Under the pieces are notes generated by a model. The model was not told where the DNA came from and did not search any database. It worked only from the letters and a program-made list of their open reading frames with translations. 64,000 bases of DNA from Lycium barbarum. Lineage: Eukaryota > Streptophyta > Magnoliopsida > Solanales > Solanaceae. Where the stretch lies: contig NC_083340.1 of assembly GCF_019175385.1 (NCBI RefSeq), positions 12,536,336-12,600,335 on the forward strand, read 5' to 3'. Of this stretch, positions 43,877 through 55,645 are shown one piece after another. Positions within the stretch are counted from its first letter, which is position 1. Every line of letters begins with the position of its first letter. Position numbers and translations under genes: made by a program.

Positions 43877-46800
43877 ATGGCTCCCAATGTTTCTGTGGTT
43901 AATTCTGATGCTAACAACACCACTATTGTGCAGTTCAATTCTGTCACACAGTTGCCCATCAAATTAGCTGGCAGCCACAACTTCTCTCTGTGAAAAGCTC
44001 AAGTGTCAATGCTTATACGTGGTCATAATATCTATGGCCATCTCGATGGATCTATTCCTGCTCCCTACCGCACGATGTCCTGCATTCCTTGTTTGGTTTC
44101 GTCAAGATCAGTTAATCCAAAATGCTATCTTGGCCTCTGTTGAAACAACTCTTGCTGCCACTGTAGCCGCTGCTGACACCGCCAAAGCTGCCTGGGACTC
44201 TCTGCATATTGCATATGCAAACAAGTCTCAAACAAGAATTTTTAGTTTGCGTGACCAACTTGCCCGTGTTTCTAAAGATACTCGGCCTGTTGCTGATTAT
44301 CTCCATCAAGTTAGATCATTGTGTAATGAACTTGCAACTGCTGGAGCACCGGTATCTAATCCGGAACTCATAGTTAAAATTCTCAGTGGACTTGGATCTG
44401 AATTCCGTGAACTTTCGGCTGCTATTCGTGCAAGGATTCCACCATCTCTTACGAAGAATTATACGAAAAGCTACTCGATCATGAGCTTTTTCTCAAGCAT
44501 GAGGAGGCTAGGAAACCGCAGCCGCCTACAATCACTACTGCCATAGCACAAAGAACATCTACAACTCCTCCTCGGAACAACGCCAACAACAACAATAGGC
44601 GTCAAGGTAACAATTCTGTCAATAATCAACACTGGCGTTCACAACCATGGCGTGCACGGAAAAATCAATCACAACCATCGGATAGCAAACTTCGCTGCCA
44701 ACTTTGTGATCATCCCGGTCACTCAGCCAAGGTCTATCATTCTCAATCACATGACCATTTGCAAGCCCGGGCTAACTTTGCTGGTCACTTTAATCAACAG
44801 CAAGCCCCTTGGATTGTTAATAGTGGGGCGACTCATCACATTACTTCTGATGCTCAGAGTTTAGCTACTGTGCATGACTACCATGATCCCGAAGAGATTG
44901 CAATGGGCAATGGTAATACCATTCCAATTACCCATACCGGTAACGCTAACATAAGTGCATCGAACTATGATTTCAAACTACTTAACACTTTATGTTCTCC
45001 TGCCATAAAAAGCAATCTTATTTCTGTCTCAAAATTTTGTCAAGATAATTTGAAATCAATTGAATTTTTCCCTTTTCATTATTTTGTGAAGGATCTGATT
45101 ACGGGGGCGCCTCTACTACGCAGGGCGAATAGAGATGGGCTGTATGAGTGGCCACCGGGCAGCACACGAAGTACTCCTCGGTGTAATGTGGTTCTTCCTC
45201 TCAACCTGTGGCACCGATGCTTAGGACATCCTAACACCATGTGTTGAATAAGATTTTGCATAGGTTTTCCATTCCTGTCTCTCATTCTAGAACAATTTCA
45301 AGTTGTAATTCTTGTTATTCGAATAAAATGCACAGGTTGACATTCTTTGAAAATTCTTTGCTTAGTCAAAGGCCATTGCAGATTCTTTATAGTGATTTAT
45401 GGTGTCCTTCGCCTGTTTTTTCAGTTGATAAAAAAAGATGTTATGTCCTGTTCGTTGATCAGTTCTCTAAATACATGTGGTTGTTCACTCTAAAATCGAA
45501 AAAGGAAGTCCTGGACATTTTTCAAACATTGCATCCATTGCTTGAAAAACGATTTCAAACAAAAATATTATCCTTGTAAACTGATGGTGGTGGGGAATTT
45601 CAAAGTTTGTCATCTTATCTAAAAACACATGGTATTGAACACTTAATGTCACCTCCACATACACCACAACGAGTAGATCTGGTTGAACGCCGACATAGAC
45701 ATGTTATTGAGACTGCCAGAACTTTGTTACATCAAGCTTTATTACCATCATCCTTTTGGAGTTTTGCTTGTCAACGAGCTGTCTATCTTATAAATAGACT
45801 GACCACTCCAAATTTAAAAGATAAGTGTCCATATGAGATTTTATTTCAAGATGCACCTAAGTATGATTCCATTAAAGTTTTCGGTTGTTTATGCTACCTG
45901 TGGCTTAAACCTTATGCGAGGAATAAATTAGAGCCCCGTTCGACTTCATGTGTTTATTTAAGATTTTCAAATAAATATTACTGCCACTAATGTTTTGATC
46001 CTATAAATTCAAAAATTTACTTGTCCAGAGATGTTCTATTTTCGGAAGACAATTTCCCTTTTGAAAATTTGTTTTCTCACTTGAAGAATAAAAATACAAC
46101 TGATGTAGCTTGGAAAAACTTTTTTGTGGAACAACCTTCGAAGGATAAATCTTTGGATTCAAATGCCTCTTATCAGCTTCCAGATCCATTTGTGACGCTG
46201 CCCACGCATTCACTCTCGCCCTCCTCTCCAACCCACGACGCCTCCATCAACTCAGGTAATTCTCAGTCTTCATTGCCGATTCAAATCCAACCATCAGTAC
46301 CATTAGTTGCAGCACCCCAACTGTCTACTTCTTTGCCCCAGCTCACCACACCTTTCCCCTTAGATTCTAGACCTCCCCCAAACCGCCCCTTACTCACTTA
46401 CCAACGTAGAAACTCTCATCCTCAATCTTCAGTGTTACAAACAACACCGACTTCACCATCCGAGCCCCTCAATTCACAACCCACAGTGGTTTCCAACCCA
46501 TCTGCCCCACAAGTTCCTGCTACAACCAAACTACTTTCACATCCCATGGTCACCCGTTCTAAAACCAACAGTCTTAAACCGAAACAATTCAATGTCACTA
46601 TCCAATCCTCTCCAACCTTCATACCTAGCACATACAGACAAGCCCACCCTCATCCTCAATGGAGACAAGCTATGAAATCTGAGTTCGATGCGCTAGTTAG
46701 AAATCGGACATGGAATTTGGTACCATTCAATCCTTCTATGAATGTGGTTGATTGTAAGTGGCTATTTCGTATAAAGCATCATCCTGATGGTTCGATTGAC

Positions 46801-48167
46801 AGGTATAAGGCTTGTCTAGTTGCTAAAGGATTTACACAACGTCCGGGTTTGGACTATCATTGAACCTTCAGCCCGGTAGTCAAGCCAGCTACTGTCCGGT
46901 TAGTTCTTGCTATTGCTACACAACGTAGCTGGCCCATCCATCAACTAGACGTAAATAATGCATTTCTTCAAGGTCGATTAGAGGAGGTGGTTTATATGCG
47001 ACAGCCCACTGGCTTTGAGGATCCTAATCACTCCTCACATGTGTGCAAGCTCAACAAAGCCATTTATGGCTTGAAACAAGCACCTCATGCTTGGTACACT
47101 GAGCTCAAGAACTATTTGGTAACTGTTGGGTTTGTGAAGTCTTAGTCTGATTCCTCTTTGTTCATCTTGCACAATTCGGAATTTACTGTTTATGTGCTTG
47201 TTTATGTGGACGACATAATCATCATTGGTAATCAGTCTCGAGGTGTCAAAAGTATTATTGATCGTCTCTCTCATCGGTTTTCATTAAAGGATCTTGGTCT
47301 TCTAAACTATTTTCTAGGTATTGAGGTTCTTCCTCACACTGAAGGCTTATTCCTGTCACAACAAAAGTATACTTTGGATTTTTTACATGATGTAGGTATG
47401 CAGGACAGCAAGGGTGCTCCCACACCAATGACTTCCACTACACTTCTTAGTGCGGCCTCTTCAGGAGATGACCCTGCTGATGGTTCTCTTTATCGGCGAG
47501 TTATTGGTAAGCTGCACTACCTCTCCTTTACCCGCCCGGACATCGCCTTCGCTGTTAGCAAACTATCCCAGTTCATGCATCAACCAAGTCAAGCTCACTG
47601 GAAGGCAGTTAAGCATCTTCTTCGCTGTCTTCGTACAACTTGCCACTTTGGCATCAATATTGCAAAGAAACAGGATTCTAGATTACTCATTTTCTCAGAT
47701 TCGGACTAGGCTGGTGATCCCGATGATCGTACCTCCACATCAGGTTATGTCATCTTTCTAGGTGGTACTCCTCTTTCCTGGTAGTCTAAGAAACAGTGAT
47801 CTGTCTCCCGTTCATCAACTGAAGCTGAATACCATGTTGTGGCTGCTGCTGTTGCAGAAACGAACTGGTTGTCTAATCTCCTTCATGAGCTTCATTTTCC
47901 TCTTGATGGTGCTCCGACAGTATTTTGTGACAATGTTAGCACTACGTATATATGTGCCAATCCTGTTTTCCATAGTTGGATGAAGCATGTCGCCATAGAC
48001 TTTCATTTTGTTCGGGATCAGGTGCAGAACAAGGAGATTGAAGTCAAACACTTGCATGCTGCTGACCAAATTGCTGATATACTCACTAAGCCTCTGCCAC
48101 GTGCTTCATTTGAGCGAGTCGTTCCCAAGTTGGGTGTGGTTGATACCACCACCAACTTGCGGGGGCG
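43877..48167 (+). pseudogene. Copia 2 gag-pol, disabled
   Basis: Gag starts at 43877 (MAPNVSVVNSD) and is stopped by TGA at 43991 after HNFSL. The UBN2-type gag domain follows (LASVETTLAATVAAADTAKA). A zinc knuckle CQLCDHPGHSAKVY has lost its last Cys, replaced by Tyr. A protease-like segment (WIVNSGATHHITSD) shows Asp to Asn or Ser at the active site. GAG-pre-integrase (LWHRCLGHPN), integrase (VDLVERRHRHVIETARTLLH) and RT (GSIDRYKACLVAKGFTQRPG, LVYVDDIIIIGN) follow. RNase H has stops in SDSD-stop-AG at 47707, in LSW-stop-SKKQ-stop, and retains STEAEYH. It ends before the purine-rich GGGGGCG. Position and order are typical, but no full frame survives. Confidence 0.88.
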
Positions 48168-48428
48168 TAATAACGACTGATGATAATTTCCCTGGGGTTT
48201 TAGTGATTTTCTTTTAAATTGTTTTTCTGTTTGTTAGAGATAGAGTTTATCTCTATCATTTCCGTTTATTTAGTTCTCTTTAAATTGTTTTTTTGTTATA
48301 CTATAGTTATCATGTACAAACTTTGTATCCATTTAGGACTCTATGTATCAGTAGGGTATAGCCCTTTATATACTGCTGTACAAGTTAATAAAATAACATC
48401 GATTCATTCTTTTTCACTCTACTCTTTA
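48168..48428 (+). repeat. Copia 2 3' LTR
   Basis: 261 bp, preceded by the polypurine-like GCGGGGGCG. It keeps the complete middle part that the 5' LTR has lost, and ends CACTCTACTCTTTA. LTR termini are TA...TA rather than the usual TG...CA. Confidence 0.9.
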
Positions 48429-49130
48429 GGTACGACCTGGAAGATGCAACAATGTATCGACAATTGGTGGGTAGTTTGATCTACTTAACTTTAACAAGAC
48501 CCGACATCTCTTACGCAGTTGGTGTGATGAGTCGATACATGCAAAATCCAAAGAAACCTCATTTAGAAGCAGTTCGAAGGATTTTGAGATATATCAAGGG
48601 TACACTTGGATATGGTATAATATACAAGAAAGGTGGAGATTGTAAGTTGGCTACTGTGATGCTGACTATACAGGTGATCATGATACCCGACGATCGACTA
48701 CTGGATATGTCTTTATGCTTGGGTCTGGAGCAATTTCATGGTGTAGCAAGAGGCAACCAACTGTGTCGTTGTCAATGACAGAAGCGGAATACCGAGCAGC
48801 GGCAATGGCAGCTCAAGAAAGTACTTGGATTATAAAGTTGCTGAAGGATTTGCGTCAACCAATGGAGTATGCAATTCCGTTATATTGTGACAACCAGTCG
48901 GCGATACGCTTGGAGGAGAATCCACTGTTTCACGATAGGACTTAGCATGTGGAGGTACATTACCATTTCTTCGTGAAAAAGTTCTTGAAGAAGAAGAGGA
49001 AATGGTGCAGGTCAAAACAGAAAATAAAGTTGCCGATATATTCACGAAAAGCTTAAGCAACAATAAGATTGGAAATTTCTATCGTCAGCTCAGTGTCATT
49101 GAAAGGAAAGAAGCAGGAGTTGAGGGAGAG
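48429..49130 (+). mobile_element. Copia 1, second part: RNase H end
   Basis: Resumes the interrupted pol with [40 protein letters not shown] and [15 protein letters not shown]. The RNase H block follows ([53 protein letters not shown]). A TAG lies just before HVEVHYHF. The polypurine tract GTTGAGGGAGAG ends at 49130, next to the LTR. Confidence 0.9.
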
Positions 49131-49271
49131 TGTTAAAAGACCAACTCCAGCTCCTTGTTATTTAATTTAGTGCTTAACAGTAGTCTTTAGTTGCTAGTCT
49201 AATGTTTCCCTGTTAGTAATTAATTTACATGTTCCTTAGCATGTAATACCACTATTAGTCTTAGTGCCTAG
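49131..49271 (+). repeat. Copia 1 3' LTR, left piece
   Basis: Starts TGTTAAAAGACCAACTCC right after the polypurine tract. It is cut at 49271 by the gypsy insertion, and the last five bases CCTAG are the target duplication. Confidence 0.85.
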
Positions 49272-49933
49272 TGTATACGGTAGAAAAACCGGTTACGGGT
49301 CCATCCAGGGTAACTATGGATCGGAGAAAGAAAAGGGGCGAGAGTTCGTACGGGGACATAACACTTCCGGATAAGCACATTAATCAAGGCCGAGCAGAAG
49401 CGCCATCTGACCCGGTCTCTAAGCCACCGAGGGTTCGGGATCTCTCCCCGATGTAAGGACACCGTTGGTCCGATGCGACCGTTGCTAGGACGCGTCAGTG
49501 GTATTACATCATGGTCAGCTGCCAACTGTGCGTGTGTTAGATCCCACCAAACCCGTGCAGGGGCTGTCCCTTTTATTACTATTTTATTAAACCCACATTG
49601 GAGGAGGCCCATGGGTTCATTAGTATAAATAGAGTGCTCCCACCTCCCTAAAGTTGGTTGGTTCATCTTTTACTTTCAAGAATATTTTGTAACACAATAT
49701 ATATATTGATCCAGTTCTAGTCAATCCATTATTGATCTTGTTTATTGCAAATTTGATCGTTTATGTTGAACCTCTCCAATCAACTCGTTATATGCGTAGT
49801 CAGCCGGTGTTTGTGCTCCTTATTCGTGTATTGAAAAGCGCTCTTATCAACTCTTTGTAATCCATATTGAGGCCCAAGCACATATCCTATATCCACATAC
49901 AAATTTAATTGGTTACCAAATCCGGGGTAAACA
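49272..49933 (+). repeat. Gypsy 5' LTR
   Basis: 662 bp, TGTATACGG to GGTAAACA. A TATA-like motif GTATAAATAGAG lies near 49622, followed by the region with TTGGTTGGTTCATC where transcription probably starts. Confidence 0.92.
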
Positions 49934-49953
49934 GTTTGGCGCCCACCGTGGGG
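49934..49953 (+). other. Gypsy primer-binding site
   Basis: TTTGGCGCCCACCGTGGGG begins one base after the 5' LTR, the expected place for the tRNA primer complement. I cannot assign the priming tRNA with certainty. Confidence 0.75.
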
Positions 49954-50040
49954 CTAGGATAATAGTGGTCTTTGGTCTTAACTTCCACCGTATTCATCAA
50001 AACCAAAAACTCCCTCTCCGTCTCTGTGAAAACGATCCAA

Positions 50041-53000
50041 ATGGCAGACGTCGAACAATCCGGTCACGTCAACAATACTGAGATAGTGGCAGAAAATGAA
50101 GGGAGCGGACTGCGGGCACTGCCGAACCTTGCTGATCCGAACACCGTTGATTCGAGGGAAGGACTCAACCGGCAAAACACCGTAGATCAAGAGAATGCCA
50201 TTCCACCGGCAACCGATCCTCTAAACACTCACCATTCCGTTACTTTATCCCGGGATCGGGTCCGGAGAGAGCCGGACGCGCCAAATGACAGCATTAACTT
50301 GCGTTTAATCTTTGAAATGCTGCAGGAACAAAGGGCGGCAATCGCCGAGCAAGGGCTAGCCATTGCTCAGCTGCAGAGCGGAAAGGGTGAAGCAGGGCCG
50401 GTAAAGTCAAAGGGTACGGCTGAAACAGGAAGAAATGGAGAGCGAATGGTCGAGAGCGATGGCTCCGGAGCCGGCTCCTCAACTGAGGTCCTAAAAATGC
50501 TCGAGACCTTGGCGAAACGGGTGGATTCGACCGAGAAGAGGGTCGAGACGTACAATTCTCGGGTGGACCAGATACCGGGGGCTCCACCTCTACTGAAGGG
50601 GCCGAATTCGAGGAGATACATCCAAAGGCCTTTTCCGCCAAGTGCGGCCCCGAAACTGATCCCGAAGAGGTTCAAAATGCCCGACATGCAGAAATATGAC
50701 GGCACCACGGACCCGCACGAGCACGTGACCTCGTATACTTGTGCCATAAAAGGCAATGATATGGAAGAGGATGAGATCGAGTCGGTGTTGTTAAAGAAAT
50801 TTAGGGAAACTCTGTCGAAGGGAGCGTTGACGTGGTATGGCCACCTACCCGAGCATTCGATCACTTCTTTCGAAATGCTCGCCGATGCGTTCGTGAAGGC
50901 ACATGCCGGTGCGATAAAGGTGCAAGCCCGTAAGGCTGATATCTTCCGGATAACCCAAAGGGACGATGAGCTACTACGGGAATTCGTCACCCGGTTCCAG
51001 AGGGAACGGATGGAGCTCCCTCCGGTGCCAGAAGAATGGGCCGCGCAGGCCTTCACAAAAGGACTCAACATGCTAAGTTCGGTGGCCTCGGCCAAATTGA
51101 AAGAAAGTTTGTTAGAATACGAGGCCGTAACCTGGGCCGACGTCCACAACAGGTATGAGTCGAACATTTGGGTGGAGAATGACCAATTCGAGCTCTCTCT
51201 GGTGAGGTCCAAAGTAAATAGAGGTTTCGAGGCACCGAGGAAGGGATATGAAGTCAAGTCCGAATCATCGAAAGAGAGGTTCCGGCCATATCCTTATACG
51301 GAGAAGCAAAATTTCAGGTCGGAAAAAGCAACAGAGAATCCGAGCCATTTCTCGGGACGAGGCAGCAAGCGGGTTGAACGCCCGTCTAACAGTCGGGGAC
51401 TCTCGTTCAGGAGTGATACCGGAAGTTCCGCCAGCAATAAAGTACCTCTAAAAATTTTGGAGTACAACTTCAACGTTAGTACCTCGGGACTAGTCTCAGC
51501 CATTGGACGTGTACCCGATGTAAGATGGCCTAAACCATTGAGGACGGACCCGGGTTAGCGAGATCCGAGCGTAGTGTGCGAATATCACGGGACCCACGGT
51601 CATCGAACTGAAGATTGCCGCCAATTGAGAGAGAAGGCAGCCCGGCTGTTGAAAAACGGTCACCTCCGAGATTTGCTGAGCGAGAGGGCCAAAAATCACT
51701 ATAAGGAAAGAGAATCCTATCAAAGGTCTGAGCATGTTGAACCCCAACATACGATCAACATGATAGTAGGGGGCACTGATGCCCCTCGAGGGCCGGTAAT
51801 GAAACGGACAAAGATCTCTATTGTCCGAGAAAAGCGCACCCGAGATCGTTCGACCGAGGGATCTATCTTCTTTGATGACGAAGACGCGGAGGGCATTATC
51901 CAACCCCATAATGATGCATTGGTAATTTCTATGCTGGTCTTTAAAACTAAGGTCAAACGAATTTTGGTTGACCCAGGTAGCTCGGCCAACATCATCCGAT
52001 GGAGGGTGGTCGAACAGCTGGGGCTGCTCGGTCAGATCGTGCCCGTTTCCCGGGTATTAAGTGGGTTTAATATGGCAAGCGAAACCACAAAAGGGGAAAT
52101 CTCACTGCTTGTAAATGTGGGTGGCACCATTCAGCAAACGGTGTTCTACGTGATCGAGGGGGACATGAAATATAATGCACTATTGGGCAGACCTTGGATA
52201 CATAACATGAGGGCAGTACCTTCAACACTACACCAGCTGTTAAAGTTCCCCACGCCGGAAGGAGTGAAAGCCATCCGAGGCGACTAGCCCGCTGCAAGGT
52301 AAATGTTCGCAGTAGAGGAAGTGGCACATCGGCCCAAGGGGCCGGAAGAGAAATGTGCAATAGGGGGGGGGGGGGGAGTTCCCAAATAGCAATCAAAGAG
52401 CGCCGGGTTTAATCCGGTGTATGAGGATGAAGATTACGAGGTACCCAGGTCGTTTGTCATGCCAGATGATTCGGATGCAAGCCAGTCAACAGTGGAGGAG
52501 CTGGAGCAGGTCATCCTGTTCGAATATCTCCCGGATAGAAAGGTATACCTGGGCACGGGGCTCACCCCGGAGCTCAGGCGTCAATTAATTGAATTCCTCC
52601 GTGCTAATGCCGATTGCTTTGCATGGTCGCATATAGATATGACAGGTATATCACCAGACAGAGCAACTCACAAGCTCAGCCTGGACGGGAAGTTTGCTCC
52701 GGTGAAGCAGAAAAGAAGACCCATGGCGGAGGCTAAGCACGCATTCGTGAAGGACGAGGTAACAAAACTTTTGAAAGTAGGATCCATACGGGAAGTGAAG
52801 TACCCGGAGTGGCTGGCTAACGTTGTGGTAGTGCCCAAAAAAGGTAACAAATTTTGAATGTGTGTTGATTTCAAAGATTTAAACAAGGCATGTCCGAAGG
52901 ACTAGTTTCCGTTGCCTCACATCGATAGGATGATCGATGCAACGGCCGGTCACGAGATGTTGAGTTTTCTCGACGCTTACTCCGGGTACAACAGATCCGG

Positions 53001-54805
53001 ATGTACCCGGAGGACCAAGAGAAAACGTCCTTCATCACCCGGTACGGGACCTACTGTTATAATGTCATGCCTTTCGGATTAAAAAATGCTGGTGCAACCT
53101 ATCAACGCCTAGTTAATGGAATATTCGAAGAACAAATAGGGAAAACAATGGAAGTTTACGTTGACGATATGGTTGTTAAGTCCCTGGAAACAGAGGACCA
53201 TTTAAAGCATTTGCAGGAAACCTTCGATGTGCTTCGCAAATACAACATGAAGCTCAACCCGGAGAAGTGTGCCTTCGGAGTAAGATCTGGCTGATTCCTG
53301 GGTTTCATGGTGTCAAACCGAGGGATCGAAATAAACCCGGATAAGATCAAAGCCATCGAAGATATTGAAGTGGTGAACAACATAAAGGGTGTTCAGAAAC
53401 TCACCGGGAGAATCGCAGCACTGAGTCGCTTCATATCGAGATCCTCGGACAGGAGTCACCGGTTCTTCTCCTTGCTCAGAAAGAAGAACGATTTTGCCTG
53501 GACACCCGAGTGCCAAAAAGCTCTACAGGATCTGAAGAAATACTTATCTAGCCCCCCTCTACTGCACACACCGAAGGCAGGTGAGACACTATTTCTGTAT
53601 CTAGCTGTCTGCAAAGTGGCGGTAAGTGGCGTTTTGGTCCGAGAAGAATCAGGTACGCAATTCCCTATCTATTATGTAAGTAGAACATTGGGGGACGCGG
53701 AGACCCGTTACCCCCATTTGGAAAAACTGGCATTAGCACTAGTGAGCGCCTCCAGAAAGCTTAAACCTTATTTTCAAAGCCATCCCATATGTGTAGTAAC
53801 TACTTATCCTTTGAAAAATATCATGCATAAACCGGAGTTGTCGGGTAGGCTAACGAAGTGGGCTGTAGAGGTTAGCGGTTACGACCTCGAATACAGACCC
53901 TGAACGGCCATCAAATCCCAAATCTTGGCCGATTTCGTAGCAGACTTCGCTCCGACCATGGTTCCCGAGGTCGAAAAAGAATTCCTACTGACCTCAGGAA
54001 AGGCCACGGGCATTTGGTCTCTGTATACGGACGGGGCCTCGAACCTTAGAGGTTCCGGGCTTGGTATTGTCCTTAGGGCCCCGGCCGGTGATGTCATCCG
54101 ACAATCAATCAAAACTACCAGATTAACTAACAATGAAGCCGAGTATGAGGCTATGATCGCAGATTTGGAATTGGCCCGGAGCATGGGGGCAGAAACTATC
54201 GAGGCAAAGTGCGACTCGCTTTTGGTCGCAAACCAGGTGAATGGCACGTTTGAAGTCAAGGACGAATGGATGCAGAGGTACCTCGAAAAAACCCAAGTGC
54301 TACTTCACCGATTTAAAAAATGGACCATGCAGCATATACCAAGAGAACAGAACTGCGAGGCCGATGCACTGGCAAATTTGGGATCCGCGGTCGAAGGGGC
54401 CGAAATCAACCCTGGATCAACGGTGCTACTATCAAAAACGGCCATGGAAAGCGGGCACGCCGAAATATATTCAACAGGTTTGACTTGGGATTGGCGCAAC
54501 AAATACATTGACTACTTGTGTGATGATAAGCTCCCAAGCGACCCGAAGGAGTCACGTTCGTTACGAACGAAAGCGGCCTGTTTTTGCTTAGTGGACGGCC
54601 AATTATACCGGCGATCTTTCTACGGACCCTTGGCTAAATGTTTGGGCCCTGGGGAAACGGAGTATGTGATGAGAGAAGTACATGAAGGAACATGCGGCAA
54701 TCACTCTGGGGCGGAAGCTCTGGTCCGAAAGCTTATCAGAGCCGGATATTACTGGAATCGTATGGATGAGTGTCAGAGACATGCCCCGATGGTTTTGTCC
54801 GAAAG
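50041..54805 (+). pseudogene. Gypsy gag-pol, disabled
   Basis: Gag starts at 50041 (MADVEQSGHVNN). The retrotransposon gag domain has MPDMQKYDGTTDPHEHVTSY and KGALTWYGHLPEHSITSFEM. The CCHC-like segment CEYHGTHGHRTEDCR follows an in-frame TAG at 51556. The aspartic protease near 51960 has VDPGSSANII where DTG/DSG is usual. Further stops after IRGD and a G-run at 52362-52378 precede RT (MPFGLKNAGATYQRLVNGIF, VYVDDMVVKS). RT also contains stops and a frameshift near 52995. RNase H (WTPECQKALQDLKKYLSSPP, YPHLEKLALALV) ends in a TGA after DLEYRP. The second, archaeal-type RNase H is intact from about 54016 (LYTDGASNLRGSGLGIVLRA, NNEAEYEAMIADLELA, IPREQNCEADALANLG). The coding end is an HHCC-type integrase finger (VHEGTCGNHSGAEALVRKLI, ECQRH) cut off at 54805. 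Confidence 0.9.
52362..52378. repeat. G homopolymer in gypsy pol
   Basis: About 16-17 consecutive G bases lie in the variable spacer between protease and RT. Confidence 0.85.
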
Positions 54806-55481
54806 TGTCCATCCGGGGTAACTATGGATCGGAGAAAGAAAAGGGGCGAGAGTTCGTACGGGGACATCACACTTCCGGATAAGAACTTTAATCAAGGCCG
54901 AGTAGAAGCGCCATCTGACCCGGTCTCTAAGCCACCGAGGGTTCGGGATCTCTCCCCGATGTAAGGACACCGTTGGTCCGGTATCCGTGAGTCCGTTGGT
55001 CCGATGCGACCGTTGCTAGGACGCGTCAGTGCTATCACATCATGGTCAGCTGCCAACTGTGCGTGTGTTAGACGACGCAGTCAGTCAAATCCCACCAAAC
55101 CCGTGTAGGGGCTGTCCCTTTTATTACTATTTTATTAAACCCACATTGGAGGAGGCCCATGGGCTCATTAGTATAAATAGAGTGCTCCCACCTCCCTTAA
55201 GTTGGTTGGTTCATCTTTTACTTTCAAGAATATTTTGTAACACAATATATATATTGATCCAGTTCTAGTCAATCCATTATTGATCTTGTTTATTGCAAAT
55301 TTGATCGTTTATGTTGAACCTCTCCAATCAACTCGTTATATGCGTTGTCAGCCGGTGTTTGTGCTCCTTATTCGTGTATTGAAAAGCGCTCTTATCAACT
55401 CTTTGTAATCCATATTGAGGCCCAAGCACATATCCTATATCCACATACAAATTCAATTGGTTACCAAATCTGGGGTAAACA
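54806..55481 (+). repeat. Gypsy 3' LTR, 5'-truncated
   Basis: Begins at GTCCATCCGGGGTAACTATG, which corresponds to 49299 in the 5' LTR, so about 27 bp are missing. Compared with the 5' LTR it has two small insertions, one near 54979-55000 (GGTATCCGTGAGTCCGTTGG) and one near 55072 (ACGACGCAGTCAGTCAA), plus scattered substitutions. Confidence 0.92.
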
Positions 55482-55645
55482 CCTAGTAGTTAGTGGAAGT
55501 TTCCTAGTTTTATGGTTAGTAGGTTGTTGTGTTAGTAACCAAGTAGCACGTTTGGATGCCTATATAAAAGGCCATCAAGTACCTTAAATATATGTATCTT
55601 CTAAGTTAATTTATTAGCTTTTGTTTGTCCCTGTCTTTTTTACAG
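55482..55645 (+). repeat. Copia 1 3' LTR, right piece
   Basis: Continues the LTR after the gypsy insertion. It contains a TATA-like CCTATATAAAAGG near 55559. The end is set at TTTTTACA (about 55645) because copia LTRs normally end in CA. That boundary is tentative. Confidence 0.65.

Larger units (their letters stand above)
43536..48428 (+). mobile_element. Copia 2: complete but defective Ty1/copia element inserted in Copia 1
   Basis: The element is 4893 bp with LTRs 43536-43810 and 48168-48428, both starting TAATAACGACTGATGATAAT. The flanks GGAAC (43531-43535) and GGTAC (48429-48433) are a 5-bp target duplication with one mismatch. Copia 1 coding sequence continues on both sides, so the insertion is the younger event. 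The order gag, protease, integrase, RT, RNase H marks Ty1/copia. Many stops and frame breaks show it is dead. Confidence 0.92.
49272..55481 (+). mobile_element. Ty3/gypsy element (Tat-like), integrase deleted, inserted in Copia 1 LTR
   Basis: The element is 6210 bp, begins TGTATACGG and ends GGGGTAAACA. CCTAG lies on both sides (49267-49271 and 55482-55486), a perfect 5-bp target duplication. The order gag, protease, RT, RNase H and an additional archaeal-type RNase H is characteristic of the Tat branch. The sequence from the integrase zinc finger to the first 27 bp or so of the 3' LTR is missing. The GC content and codon use are clearly higher than in the copia hosts around it. Confidence 0.93.

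Noticed and set aside
50294..51257. Long open frames on the minus strand opposite gypsy gag (up to 296 codons)
   Set aside because: They are mirror frames of GC-rich gag coding sequence with no conserved domain.
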